From the NCBI GenBank assembly GCA_036564135.1, contig DATCLC010000063.1, positions 1-11,771 of the forward strand: a DNA stretch of 11,771 nt. Reading direction: 5' to 3'. The notes below the pieces were generated by a model, which had not been told where the DNA came from, did not search any database, and worked only from the letters and a program-made list of their open reading frames with translations. Shown here piece by piece: positions 1 through 6,420 of this stretch. Position 1 is the first letter of the stretch; each line of letters begins with the position of its first letter. This DNA is from RSA11 sp036564135 (GTDB taxonomy: Bacteria > Actinomycetota > Thermoleophilia > Solirubrobacterales > 70-9). The position numbers were made by a program, and so were the translations under genes.

Positions 1-195
1 CTCGCCCAGCTCGCGATCTTCGGGATCGGCGTGCCGTGGCTGCACGCATTCACCGATTTCACATGGGGCGAAACCATCCATAACGGCTTCACGATCTTCA
101 TCGTCGGCGGCCTGATCAAGGCGGCGATCGGCAGCGTCACCGTCCCCGCCGCCTGGCGCTTCGTGCGGCGCCTCGAGGAGAACGACCGCAGCTAG
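1..195 (+). CDS. bioY: BioY biotin transporter S component, C-terminal fragment
   Basis: The frame is open from the first base and ends at TAG 193-195, leaving the last 64 residues of a membrane protein that begins outside the window. It reads GIGVPWLHAFTDFTWGET followed by a hydrophobic segment (GFTIFIVGGLIKAAIG) and a short basic tail (RFVRRLEENDRS). The GVPWL element, the Trp-Gly turn and the final helix carrying LIKAA match the C-terminus of BioY, the substrate-binding S component of ECF-type biotin uptake transporters. Such proteins bind biotin in the membrane and work alone or with an EcfT/EcfA energising module. Bases 61-120 are about 55% GC by my count, clearly below the rest of the window. 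Only the tail is visible, so the family call rests on this motif alone. Confidence 0.72.
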   Translation, partial: LAQLAIFGIGVPWLHAFTDFTWGETIHNGFTIFIVGGLIKAAIGSVTVPAAWRFVRRLEENDRS

Positions 196-201
196 CTGGC
201 T

Positions 202-309
202 TTACGCGACGGCGCGTACCTGCGGCACGCGAAAGCGCCGGCGGTACGCGCCGGGCGTGAGCCCCGTGAGGCGCTTGAAGAGGCGCCGGAACGAGGCCGG
301 GTCCTCGTA
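202..309 (-). pseudogene. AraC-family regulator, C-terminal helix-turn-helix remnant
   Basis: Read leftwards from about 309 this frame gives YEDPASFRRLFKRLTGLTP, then GAYRRRFRVPQVRAVA and stop TAA (204-202). This is the second helix-turn-helix of AraC/XylS regulators (the GxxDxxxFxRxFKRxxGxxPxxYRRRF pattern), closest in feel to the GlxA-like group. About 35 residues remain of a protein normally near 300. The conserved Gly expected just before Tyr-Glu-Asp is replaced by Arg, and the codons beyond make no AraC-like sequence, so homology stops sharply at about 309-310. The stop lies 6 bp from the convergent bioY stop, which looks like a natural convergent pair. The missing N-terminal part should lie to the right, where an oxidoreductase fragment is found instead. 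Confidence 0.72.
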
Positions 310-518
310 ACGTCGCCTACACGCGCGGGTTCTGGGAGGCCTGCCTCCCGCACTCCGACGGCAAGACCTACTTCAACTTCCCGGGTCTGCACGAGGACAA
401 CGACGCGCAAGTGCGCGCGAGCTACGGCGCCAACCACGAGCGCCTGGCCCGCATCAAGGCCAAGTACGACCCGCGCAACCGCTTCCGGCTCAACCAGAAC
501 ATCGAGCCGGCGAGCTAG
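306..518 (+). pseudogene. BBE-type FAD-binding oxidoreductase, C-terminal remnant
   Basis: The frame from about 306 to TAG 516-518 reads RNVAYTRGFWEACLPHSDGK, then YFNFPGLHEDNDAQVRASYG, then NHERLARIKAKYDPRN and RFRLNQNIEPAS. This is the berberine-bridge-enzyme-like (BBE) C-terminal domain of PCMH-type FAD oxidoreductases. Its marks are the aromatic-rich YFNF strand, the SYGxNxERLxxIKxxYDP helix and the closing FRLNQNI. Complete members are about 450-500 residues; only about 70 remain. There is no start codon or FAD domain to the left: an in-frame TGA occurs at 276-278, and from 309 leftwards the DNA encodes an AraC remnant on the other strand. The reading frame shows no decay up to the break. 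The substrate cannot be told from this piece. Confidence 0.75.
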
Positions 519-532
519 GGAGCGACCGAGGG

Positions 533-564
533 CGCGGGGCGCGGCGAGCGAGCCGCGCCCCGCG
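533..564. terminator. Strong GC hairpin between convergent genes, probable bidirectional terminator
   Basis: A perfect 13-bp inverted repeat (533-545 and 552-564) with a 6-base loop sits between the BBE remnant stop (518) and the VOC gene stop (570). Its position fits termination of both convergent transcripts. There is no T-tract on either side, so if it terminates it does so as a U-less GC stem, as is common in high-GC actinobacteria. Confidence 0.6.
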
Positions 565-569
565 TCGCC

Positions 570-1397
570 CTAGGCGGCGGCCCGGGTCTCCGCCCGCTCG
601 AGCAGGAGCTGGCTGAGGGAGAACGTGGCCCCCGCCGGGTCGGCGACGAGCGCCGCCTTGAACGGCAGCCCGGGGATCGGAGCGGGCGGGTCGATCACCC
701 GTCCCCCCAGCTCCGGGATCGCGCGCGCCGCGGCGTCGAGGTCGGCGATCCAGAAGTCCGTCCGCCAGAAGCCGCGCGCCGCCTCCGGGTCCTGCTCGAT
801 CAACGCGACCACGTCGCGGGGAACCGGCTGCTCGGGCTCTCCGCCGACGTAGCCGGGCAACCGCAACAGCCAGGCGCCCGGGCCCGCGGGCTCGGCGTGC
901 CAGCCGAAGAGCTCGGCGTAGAAGGGAATCACGGCGTCGGGATCGGCGACGTGCAGCGCGCTCATCGACCAGGCGCCGGGCTCGTTCACGAGCTGGGCGC
1001 CGTCCCGGCCGGCCGCCTCCCAGGCGGCGAACTGACCGCCGCCCGGATCCTGGAGCACCGCCATGCGCCCGACCGGCGGGACGTCGAACGGCGGCGCCAG
1101 CACGTGGCCGCCCGCTTTCTCGGCAGCGCGCGCCGCCTCGCCGGCGCTCTCGACCCGCACGTGGGTCATGTGGCCCGCCCCGGGCATGCCCGGCGGCAGC
1201 GACCCCACGCCGGCCACGTCGCGCCCGCGCACGCGCGCCAGGTAGTAGGCGCCGTCGGGGTTGCCGGCCATCGGCACCGGTCCCTCGAACTCCCAGCCGA
1301 ACACCCCGCCGTAGAAGCGCCTCGCGGCCTCCGGGTCGGGGACCAGGGCGTCCACCCAGCACGGCACGCCGTGCGGGTAGCTCTCGCGCTCACTCAT
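570..1397 (-). CDS. Two-module VOC family (glyoxalase/bleomycin-resistance-like) protein, Cfp30B type
   Basis: The 275-residue protein contains two tandem vicinal-oxygen-chelate modules, at about residues 8-127 and 140-263. The first opens with PCWVDALVPDPEAARRFYGG and FGWEF, the second with WSMSALHVADPDAVIPFYAE and LFGWH. Each closes with the expected strand (MAVLQDPGGGQFAAWE; ALVADPAGATFSL). This arrangement matches the mycobacterial Cfp30B/27-kDa antigen group, for which no firm enzymatic reaction is established; family members handle dicarbonyls, antibiotics or aromatic ring cleavage. There is no signal peptide, so it is probably cytoplasmic. The start is ATG (1397-1395) with an AAGGAG ribosome site at 1410-1405, 7 nt upstream. 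The gap to the upstream hydrolase gene is 103 bp and holds two small palindromes, so it may have its own promoter rather than belong to the operon above it. Confidence 0.88.
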   Translation of the reverse strand: MSERESYPHGVPCWVDALVPDPEAARRFYGGVFGWEFEGPVPMAGNPDGAYYLARVRGRDVAGVGSLPPGMPGAGHMTHVRVESAGEAARAAEKAGGHVLAPPFDVPPVGRMAVLQDPGGGQFAAWEAAGRDGAQLVNEPGAWSMSALHVADPDAVIPFYAELFGWHAEPAGPGAWLLRLPGYVGGEPEQPVPRDVVALIEQDPEAARGFWRTDFWIADLDAAARAIPELGGRVIDPPAPIPGLPFKAALVADPAGATFSLSQLLLERAETRAAA

Positions 1398-1404
1398 TCC
1401 GTTT

Positions 1405-1410
1405 CTCCTT
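1405..1410 (-). promoter_or_regulatory. Shine-Dalgarno site of the VOC gene
   Basis: On the minus strand this is AAGGAG, 7 nt before the ATG at 1397. It fixes the start and is one of the best ribosome-binding sites in the window. Confidence 0.75.
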
Positions 1411-1437
1411 CCGTCGGGTGCAGTCGGCGCCGCCCGC

Positions 1438-1453
1438 CGTCAGCGAGCTGACG
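1438..1453. promoter_or_regulatory. 16-bp inverted repeat upstream of the VOC gene, possible operator
   Basis: The sequence CGTCAGC-GA-GCTGACG is a perfect 7-bp inverted repeat with a 2-base centre, 41-56 bp upstream of the VOC start codon. That is where a dimeric repressor or activator would bind. A second small inverted repeat lies at 1473-1485. No regulator gene adjoins it, and chance short palindromes are common at this GC content, so the assignment is tentative. Confidence 0.35.
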
Positions 1454-1472
1454 CTCGACACGATCTGCTTCA

Positions 1473-1485
1473 CCGGTAAGACCGG
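1473..1485. other. Short inverted repeat CCGGT-AAG-ACCGG
   Basis: Two 5-bp arms around AAG lie 16-28 bp beyond the stop of the alpha/beta hydrolase gene and 76-88 bp upstream of the VOC start. It could be a weak terminator of the hydrolase transcript or part of the VOC control region. The stem is too short to decide. Confidence 0.25.
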
Positions 1486-1500
1486 GGTTAGCCGCCCGAC

Positions 1501-2730
1501 TCAGCGCAACACCGAATCGAGCCAGTCGAGGACGCGCTGGTCGCGCAGGCCGAGCGCGCGGGGCTCGCAGTGGGAGTCGGCGCCCTCCTCGGCGGTGAAG
1601 CGGACGAGCGCCTTGCGGTCCTCGGGCGTGGCGACGGCGTCGTAGAGCTTCTTCGACTGCCCGGGCCAGAACTGCTCGTTGTCCGGATCCGTGATCAGGA
1701 TCGGGCACTCGATACGCGCGGCGATGCCGTCGAGCGTGTACTCCTCGAGCGCCCTGTAGACGTCGAACGGCGTCTCGAGTCCGAAGGGGCGCATCCGGAA
1801 GGCGAGCGTGCCGCGCGCCGAGCGCGAGAACCGCGTGCCCCAGTTCATGTTGCGGTTGAACTTGTCGCGCTCGCCCTCCTCCAGGAGCTTGTGCATCGAC
1901 TTGGGCAGGTGCGCGCGCCACGAGACCCCCACGTCCCACACGCCTGGGTCGGCGACCGCCGCCGCGATGCGGCGCTCGAACGCGACCGCCCGCGGCACCC
2001 AGTAGCCGCCCTGGCTCACGCCGAGCAGCGCGATGCGCTCGGGGTCGACCTCGTCGAGCCCTAGGGCGAAGTCGGCGACCGGGGTGATCACCGCCTCCCA
2101 GTCGGGACGGAACGGAAGGTCCTGGCGCCAGAGCGCGGCGCCCTGGCCGGGCCCGTCGAAGGTCAGGCAGTTGTAGCCGCGCTCGAGCGCGCCCGCGGCG
2201 CCCTGCAGCCACATCGCCGAGACCGGCCCGTCTGAGCCGTTGTTGAGGATGAGCAGCGGCCGGCGCTCGCCGCTCGCATCGGCGCGGAAGAAGAATCCCT
2301 CGAGCTCGGTGTCCTCGTAGGGGATCGCGACCTTCTCGATCGGCGGGTCGAAGTTGCGCGCGAACCCCTCCCACGCCTCGCGGTGCAGCTCCCAGGTGGG
2401 CTTGAGGCGACCCGGGTCGTCGGTGGAGTCGAGGAAGAACGAGGCGGTGTCGTAGTAGGTGGCCGCCCGCAGCCAGGCGTCCCGCGCCGAGACCCTGTGA
2501 CCCTCACGCTCGCAGACCCGCGCCGTGTGGGCGAGCCGGTCGGCGGTCGCCTTCCACTCCGCGTACCAGGACTCGGCGTCGCCGTCCTTGATGCGCGCCG
2601 CGGTCGACAGGCACTCGCCGATGTCGGCGCCCCGGTGATAGGTGGCGCCGAGCGCGAGCTCCATCAGGAACTCGAAGTCCTCGTCCTTGAAGAATCGGTC
2701 GCGGCCCGGCCTCCGCATGGGCCGGCTCAA
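1501..2730 (-). CDS. Alpha/beta hydrolase, FrsA / 2,6-dihydropseudooxynicotine hydrolase-like
   Basis: About 405-409 residues. A helical N-terminal part (about 15-130, with GADIGECLSTAARIKDGD and ESWYAEW) precedes a catalytic alpha/beta-hydrolase domain. The nucleophile elbow is GVSQGG with Ser239. The acid is Asp348 or Asp350 in ITDPDNEQFW, and the base is His387 in ADSHCEP. NNGSDG (163-168) probably shapes the oxyanion hole. The large helical cap before the fold and the SAR-AWLRAATYY segment recall the 2,6-dihydropseudooxynicotine hydrolase/FrsA group. In that group the characterised nicotine-pathway enzyme cleaves a C-C bond, but most relatives are uncharacterised esterases. There is no signal peptide. 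The longest frame starts at TTG 2730; an in-frame ATG at 2718 (405 aa) is equally likely, and neither has a good ribosome site. ThuA ends 24-36 bp upstream, so co-transcription is likely. Confidence 0.85.
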   Translation of the reverse strand: MSRPMRRPGRDRFFKDEDFEFLMELALGATYHRGADIGECLSTAARIKDGDAESWYAEWKATADRLAHTARVCEREGHRVSARDAWLRAATYYDTASFFLDSTDDPGRLKPTWELHREAWEGFARNFDPPIEKVAIPYEDTELEGFFFRADASGERRPLLILNNGSDGPVSAMWLQGAAGALERGYNCLTFDGPGQGAALWRQDLPFRPDWEAVITPVADFALGLDEVDPERIALLGVSQGGYWVPRAVAFERRIAAAVADPGVWDVGVSWRAHLPKSMHKLLEEGERDKFNRNMNWGTRFSRSARGTLAFRMRPFGLETPFDVYRALEEYTLDGIAARIECPILITDPDNEQFWPGQSKKLYDAVATPEDRKALVRFTAEEGADSHCEPRALGLRDQRVLDWLDSVLR

Positions 2731-2754
2731 CCTATCGCGCCTGGCCGAGCGGCG

Positions 2755-3603
2755 TCATCTGCGCGGGCTGCAGTTCGCCTTGACCGCGCCCGCGGCCACG
2801 CGGATACCGCCGAGAATGTGGCGGCGGTACCAAGCCACCCCGTAGAGGTAGGCCTCGTGGCCAAGCGCGGTGTAGAACGAGCGCCCGCGGCCCACGTCGT
2901 GGCACCAGCTCATCGGGTGGTCGCCCATCTTGCCGCTGACCACCGGACCGCCGAGGAGCGAGGTGTTCGGGTCCTGCAGATAGGTGCTCTCGTCGACCGA
3001 GAGCAGCACGCGCACCCGCTCCCGCGGGTTGCGCTTGAACGAGTAGAACTCGTCGAAGGCCCAGAAGCTCGGATCGAGGTGCTTCGTCGCCGGGTGGTTC
3101 GGCGCCTCGTTGGCGAAGCGCCCCGGCTGCTCGAGCAGCGGGTGGCTCAGAAACAGCGCGCCCACCAGGCGCTCGTAGAACGGCCACTCGTGCTCGGTGT
3201 CCGCGGCCGAGTGGATGCCGACGTATCCGCCGCCCCGGCGCACGATGTAGCGCCGCAGCGCCCGCTTGTGCTTCGCGTCGAGCACGGTGCCGGTGGTGTT
3301 CAGGAAGACGACGACGGCGTAGCGGCTCAGCTTGCGCGGCCGGAAGACCGACGGGTCTTCGGTGTTGTCGACGCGGAATCCGTATTGCGCGCCGAGCTGG
3401 TGGATCGCGGTGACCCCGGTCGGGATCGAGTAGTGGCGGAAGCCGGTGGTGCGCGAGAACACGAGGACCCGGAATCCCTTTGCCTTGGCCGCGCCGCGCT
3501 CGGCGGCGGTCTGCTGCGCCGCGGCCGCCGCCCCGGCGGCCAGGCCCGCGAGCAGCGCGAGCGCGAGCGCGCCCGCCGCCGCGATCCGCGCTCGGGCGCT
3601 CAT
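2755..3603 (-). CDS. Secreted ThuA-like (GATase-fold) protein
   Basis: The 282-residue protein begins with a Sec-type signal peptide: MSARARIA, an Ala/Leu core to about residue 28, and probable cleavage near AAA-AQQ. A ThuA-like domain follows at about 43-268. It has the beta-1 strand FRVLVFSRTTGFRHYSI, the hallmark YVGIHSAADTEHEWPFY followed by FLSHP, then DEFYSF, HPMSWCHDVGRGRSFYTALG and HEAY. The fold is that of class I glutamine amidotransferases, but the usual nucleophile-elbow Cys is absent: the equivalent stretch is GIHSA (129-133). ThuA proteins are linked to trehalose and 3-keto-disaccharide metabolism in rhizobia, with the biochemical role still unclear. The ATG overlaps the TGA of the GMC gene in an ATGA arrangement (4 bp), which implies translational coupling and a shared pathway. 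The export signal agrees with the Tat-borne dehydrogenase upstream. Confidence 0.87.
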   Translation of the reverse strand: MSARARIAAAGALALALLAGLAAGAAAAAQQTAAERGAAKAKGFRVLVFSRTTGFRHYSIPTGVTAIHQLGAQYGFRVDNTEDPSVFRPRKLSRYAVVVFLNTTGTVLDAKHKRALRRYIVRRGGGYVGIHSAADTEHEWPFYERLVGALFLSHPLLEQPGRFANEAPNHPATKHLDPSFWAFDEFYSFKRNPRERVRVLLSVDESTYLQDPNTSLLGGPVVSGKMGDHPMSWCHDVGRGRSFYTALGHEAYLYGVAWYRRHILGGIRVAAGAVKANCSPRR

Positions 3604-5363
3604 CCGGCCGCCTCCAGCTCGCGCGCCGAGGTCGCCTCGCGCTCGGCCGCGCGCCGGGCGCCGCTGCCCTTCGCGATCCCGCGGGCCACGCGCAGGGCGT
3701 TGGCCATGATCGTGTTCGTCGGGTTGAAGCCCGGGAACGTCGGGAAGGTCGAGGCGTCCGCGATGTAGACGTTCTCGACCTCGTGGAGGCGGCCGTCGGG
3801 GTCGCACACCGTCGTGTCGGGGTCGGTGCCCATGCGCGCGGTGCCGGCCAGGTGCGCCGTGTACTGCACGCCGGGGTTGATCAGCGGGTACGGGATGATC
3901 GCCGCGCCGATCGCCCCGGGCGCGAGCGCGTGAATCAGCTCGAGCCGCACGCCGAGCAGGATCGCGGCCGCCTTCTCGTGCCGGTGCGGGCTGTAGGTGA
4001 TGCGCGCCGCGGGGAAGCCGTGGTGGTCGGTGATCTCGGGGTCGAGGTCGACGCGGTTGTGGGCTTGCGGGAGGTCCTCGTGGATGAGCTGCGAGCCGCC
4101 CACCTGCGAGTGAAGGAGCCCCGCCTTCATGAGCAGCTTGTGGGCGATCCCGTAGCCGACCGCGCCGGCGTAGAGGCCCGCCTCGGTGAACAGCGGCATC
4201 GCGCCGCCGAGCTGGATCAGGCCGCCCTTGATCCACGGCACACCGAGCGCCTTGGCCTCGAGGCCCGTGAACGGCCCGACCAGGTCGTCCACCTGGTGCG
4301 GGTTCGACTGGGAGCGCTCGGGATGGATGTCCTCGGTGAAGATCGCCGCCGCCTGCGTGAAGTTGTGGAACATCATGTTGCGGCCGACCTGGTCGGAGCG
4401 GTTGCCGAGGCCGTTGGGGTGCGCGCTGCTGCGTGACATGAGCAGCAAGCGGGCGGTGTTGATCGGGCTGCCGGCGAGGACGACGATGTCGGCAGAGAGC
4501 TTGCGGCGCCGGCCATTGCGGTCGACGTAGCGCACGCCTACGGCGCGCTTGCCGTTGCGCCTGGTCTCGACCCGGTAGGCGAAGGCGCGCGCGATCACGC
4601 GCACGCGCCCGGTGCGGACGGCCGGGTTGAGGAACGAGACCAACGCGTCGCCGCGGGCGTTGATCGGACAGCCGAAGCCCGAGCAGAGCCCGCACGAGTT
4701 ACAGGCGGGACGCCCCTTGAACGGGCGCGAGTTGACCGCTGCGGGCTGGGGGTAGGCGGTGCAGCCGGCGCGCCTCGCGCCCTCGGCGAGCAGCTTGCCG
4801 ACGTAGGGCTCAGGGTTGGGCGGCATGTCGAACTGGCGGCTACGCGGCGACTGCTCGCGCGTGCGCGGAGGCATGCGGTCGCGGTCGCCCTGCACCCCGA
4901 CCCGCCGCTCGACGATGTCGTAGTAGGGCTCGAGGTCGTCGTAGGTGATCGGCCAGTCGGCGACCTGGGCGCCCGGCACGGGGCCGAGCAGGCTGAGCGT
5001 GTGGAAGTCCTGCTTCCAGAAGCGCGGGAACTTGGCGTTGTAGTGGAGGGTCGTGCCGCCCACGGCCGCGCCGAGCTGGCCGTAGGCACCGACGGCGCTG
5101 CGCGCGATCCCGGCTCGGGCCTCCTCCTGGGTGCGCTGGGTGTAGGGCTCGAGCAGCGGGTCGGGCATGCCGAAGTGTCGCGCCGACTTGATTTCGTCGC
5201 TCCCGTAGCGCGTCCCCAGCTCGCCGCTAGGCCGCTGGCCGAGCCCCGCGCGCATGTGGCGCCCGCGCTCGAGCACGGTCACCGACCAGCCGTTGCGGGC
5301 GAGCTCCCAGGCGACCACGCTGCCCGCCGCGCCGGAGCCCACGACGATCGCGTCACCCGCCAT
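3600..5363 (-). CDS. GMC-family FAD dehydrogenase large subunit (glucoside 3-dehydrogenase / gluconate 2-dehydrogenase-like)
   Basis: The 587-residue flavoprotein opens with a Rossmann FAD motif, VVGSGAAGSVVAWELA (GxGxxG at 9-14), ending in the ribose-binding acid VLERG. A GMC signature GAAVGGTTLHYNA lies at 98-110. The C-terminal GMC block has HLAGTARMGTDP with His504, ENVYIADASTFPTFPG and NPTNTIMANALRVARG. Between them is a cysteine cluster, Cys221, 224, 227 and 232 (C-x2-C-x2-C-x4-C), which may hold an Fe-S centre. It has no signal peptide of its own. The upstream small subunit has a twin-arginine signal and the two genes overlap by 11 bp, so the pair probably crosses the membrane as a complex. 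ATG 5363 is preceded by GGAGG (6-nt spacing) inside the upstream gene. The likely reaction is oxidation of a sugar or glycoside hydroxyl with electrons passed to a respiratory acceptor; the substrate is not determined by sequence. No cytochrome subunit is visible nearby. Confidence 0.88.
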   Translation of the reverse strand: MAGDAIVVGSGAAGSVVAWELARNGWSVTVLERGRHMRAGLGQRPSGELGTRYGSDEIKSARHFGMPDPLLEPYTQRTQEEARAGIARSAVGAYGQLGAAVGGTTLHYNAKFPRFWKQDFHTLSLLGPVPGAQVADWPITYDDLEPYYDIVERRVGVQGDRDRMPPRTREQSPRSRQFDMPPNPEPYVGKLLAEGARRAGCTAYPQPAAVNSRPFKGRPACNSCGLCSGFGCPINARGDALVSFLNPAVRTGRVRVIARAFAYRVETRRNGKRAVGVRYVDRNGRRRKLSADIVVLAGSPINTARLLLMSRSSAHPNGLGNRSDQVGRNMMFHNFTQAAAIFTEDIHPERSQSNPHQVDDLVGPFTGLEAKALGVPWIKGGLIQLGGAMPLFTEAGLYAGAVGYGIAHKLLMKAGLLHSQVGGSQLIHEDLPQAHNRVDLDPEITDHHGFPAARITYSPHRHEKAAAILLGVRLELIHALAPGAIGAAIIPYPLINPGVQYTAHLAGTARMGTDPDTTVCDPDGRLHEVENVYIADASTFPTFPGFNPTNTIMANALRVARGIAKGSGARRAAEREATSARELEAAG

Positions 5364-6321
5364 TGCGCTCCTCCCGCATCCGGCGCAGCACAGGCCTCAC
5401 CTCCTCGCGCAGCTCGCGAAGCGACTCGCTGCGCGCGGCGAGGCCAAAGGCCGACTCGCCACCGCCCGCGTAGGGCGCGAGGGCGAGCAGCTCGTCGAGG
5501 GAGAGGATCGACTTGACGATGTTGAGCAGGCCGCCGATCCCCCCGCCCGGACCCGGCTGCTCGATCTCCTCGCGCGTGTAGCCGCGCGGATGCACGTCGC
5601 CCGGCCAGCGGCTGTAGCGCCAGCCGATCAGCCCGCGGTTGCCCCCGTACTCCGGCGCCCCGTACATGAACTGCCAGGTGTGCGGGAAGGCGACGTCGAT
5701 CAGCTCCCTCACCCACGGGTTGGTCGAGGTGCGCAGGATCAGGTCGCGCTCGAGCGGGGACAGCGAGCCGAAGTCGCCGTTGCGAGCCGCGCCGTTCAGC
5801 ACGCTCAGCCCGTTGCGGTAGATCTCCTGCCAGCCCGTGACCGGGCCGTTGAACTCGAGCTTCTTGCGCCCGCGCGAGCCCTCGATGCGCAGGCGCCAGG
5901 CCTTCTCCTCGTAGGCGTCGAGGCGCACGAAGCGCTTGAAGTGGTTGCGCTCGCCGCCCCCGCGCTTCGACCACGGGCCGCCGGCGTAGATGCGGGGCGG
6001 ATCGAACTCGAACGCGCCCAGCAGCGCGTCGATCGCCTCGGCGCAGCCGGCCGCGACCGCGCCGTCGTCCAGGTCCTCGGGCTTGCCGGGGATGAAGCGG
6101 TCGACCAGCCCGCGCAGGGTGTGCATCTCGCGCTCGGTGAAGAAGGCGGGCTCCGAGCCCACGGCCACCGCGACGTCGCCGAGCGAGGATGCGGCCGGCG
6201 CGACGAAGAGCGCCATCGTGACCGCGGTCCCGTCGCGCAGGACCTCGCGACGCGTCCGTCCTCGGTTCTCGTCGGCCCCCACCGACCCCGGTTCGTGCAC
6301 GCCGCGCAAGCTAATCCGCAC
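5353..6321 (-). CDS. Gluconate 2-dehydrogenase subunit 3-like small subunit with Tat-type signal
   Basis: Up to 322 residues. Residues 23-29 read TRREVLR, a twin-arginine motif, followed by a modest hydrophobic stretch (31-46) and AVAVGS, a plausible signal peptidase site. The mature part fits the gluconate 2-dehydrogenase subunit 3 family: FFTEREMHTLRGLVDRFIPG at 60-79, then the hallmark FMYGAPEYGGNRGLIGW at 218-234, with WPGDVHPRGYT after it. Small subunits of this kind accompany GMC flavoproteins (gluconate 2-dehydrogenase, FAD glucoside 3-dehydrogenases) and help export them. The gene ends 11 bp inside the GMC gene and supplies its ribosome site. The start is uncertain: the longest frame begins with GTG 6321, but no ribosome site is visible there, and in-frame GTGs at 6300 and a few codons later would keep the Tat motif. 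Family assignment is firm; the export route is inferred. Confidence 0.85.
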   Translation of the reverse strand: MRISLRGVHEPGSVGADENRGRTRREVLRDGTAVTMALFVAPAASSLGDVAVAVGSEPAFFTEREMHTLRGLVDRFIPGKPEDLDDGAVAAGCAEAIDALLGAFEFDPPRIYAGGPWSKRGGGERNHFKRFVRLDAYEEKAWRLRIEGSRGRKKLEFNGPVTGWQEIYRNGLSVLNGAARNGDFGSLSPLERDLILRTSTNPWVRELIDVAFPHTWQFMYGAPEYGGNRGLIGWRYSRWPGDVHPRGYTREEIEQPGPGGGIGGLLNIVKSILSLDELLALAPYAGGGESAFGLAARSESLRELREEVRPVLRRMREERNGG

Positions 6322-6397
6322 GGCCAGGCGGTGCGCCGGTTCGCCGGGCCCCCAGCACGGTCCGAGCGAGGCGGCAACCGGGAGCGAGTTGGCGGCC

Positions 6398-6414
6398 CGC
6401 CGGTGTCGCCGGCG
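6398..6414 (-). terminator. Short GC hairpin just after the CocE/NonD hydrolase gene
   Basis: CGCCGG-tgtcg-CCGGCG forms a 6-bp stem with a 5-base loop, 6 bp past the stop of the hydrolase gene (6421). It could end or attenuate that transcript, separating the hydrolase from the dehydrogenase operon. The stem is short and has no U-tract. The rest of the 99-bp gap (6322-6420) shows no promoter I can defend. Confidence 0.3.
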
Positions 6415-6420
6415 CCGCGC

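Noticed and set aside
192..437. An 81-codon minus-strand frame over the AraC/BBE junction
   Set aside because: It is a different frame from the AraC remnant, crosses the breakpoint and resembles nothing; the AraC frame with its stop at 204-202 explains the left part better.
3601..3760. Glu/Arg/Ala-rich C-terminal tail of the GMC protein as a possible separate domain
   Set aside because: Only about 20 residues follow the closing NPTNTIMANALRVARG block; it is a short charged tail, not a domain.
2383..3768. A 461-codon plus-strand open frame spanning the hydrolase and ThuA genes
   Set aside because: It is antisense to two well-supported genes and crosses their boundary, with low-complexity composition and no motif.
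2755..4695. A 646-codon minus-strand frame that would fuse ThuA to a long upstream extension
   Set aside because: Upstream of 3603 it runs out of frame through the GMC gene and gives Arg/Pro/Ala-rich nonsense. The real ThuA begins at ATG 3603 with a proper signal peptide.
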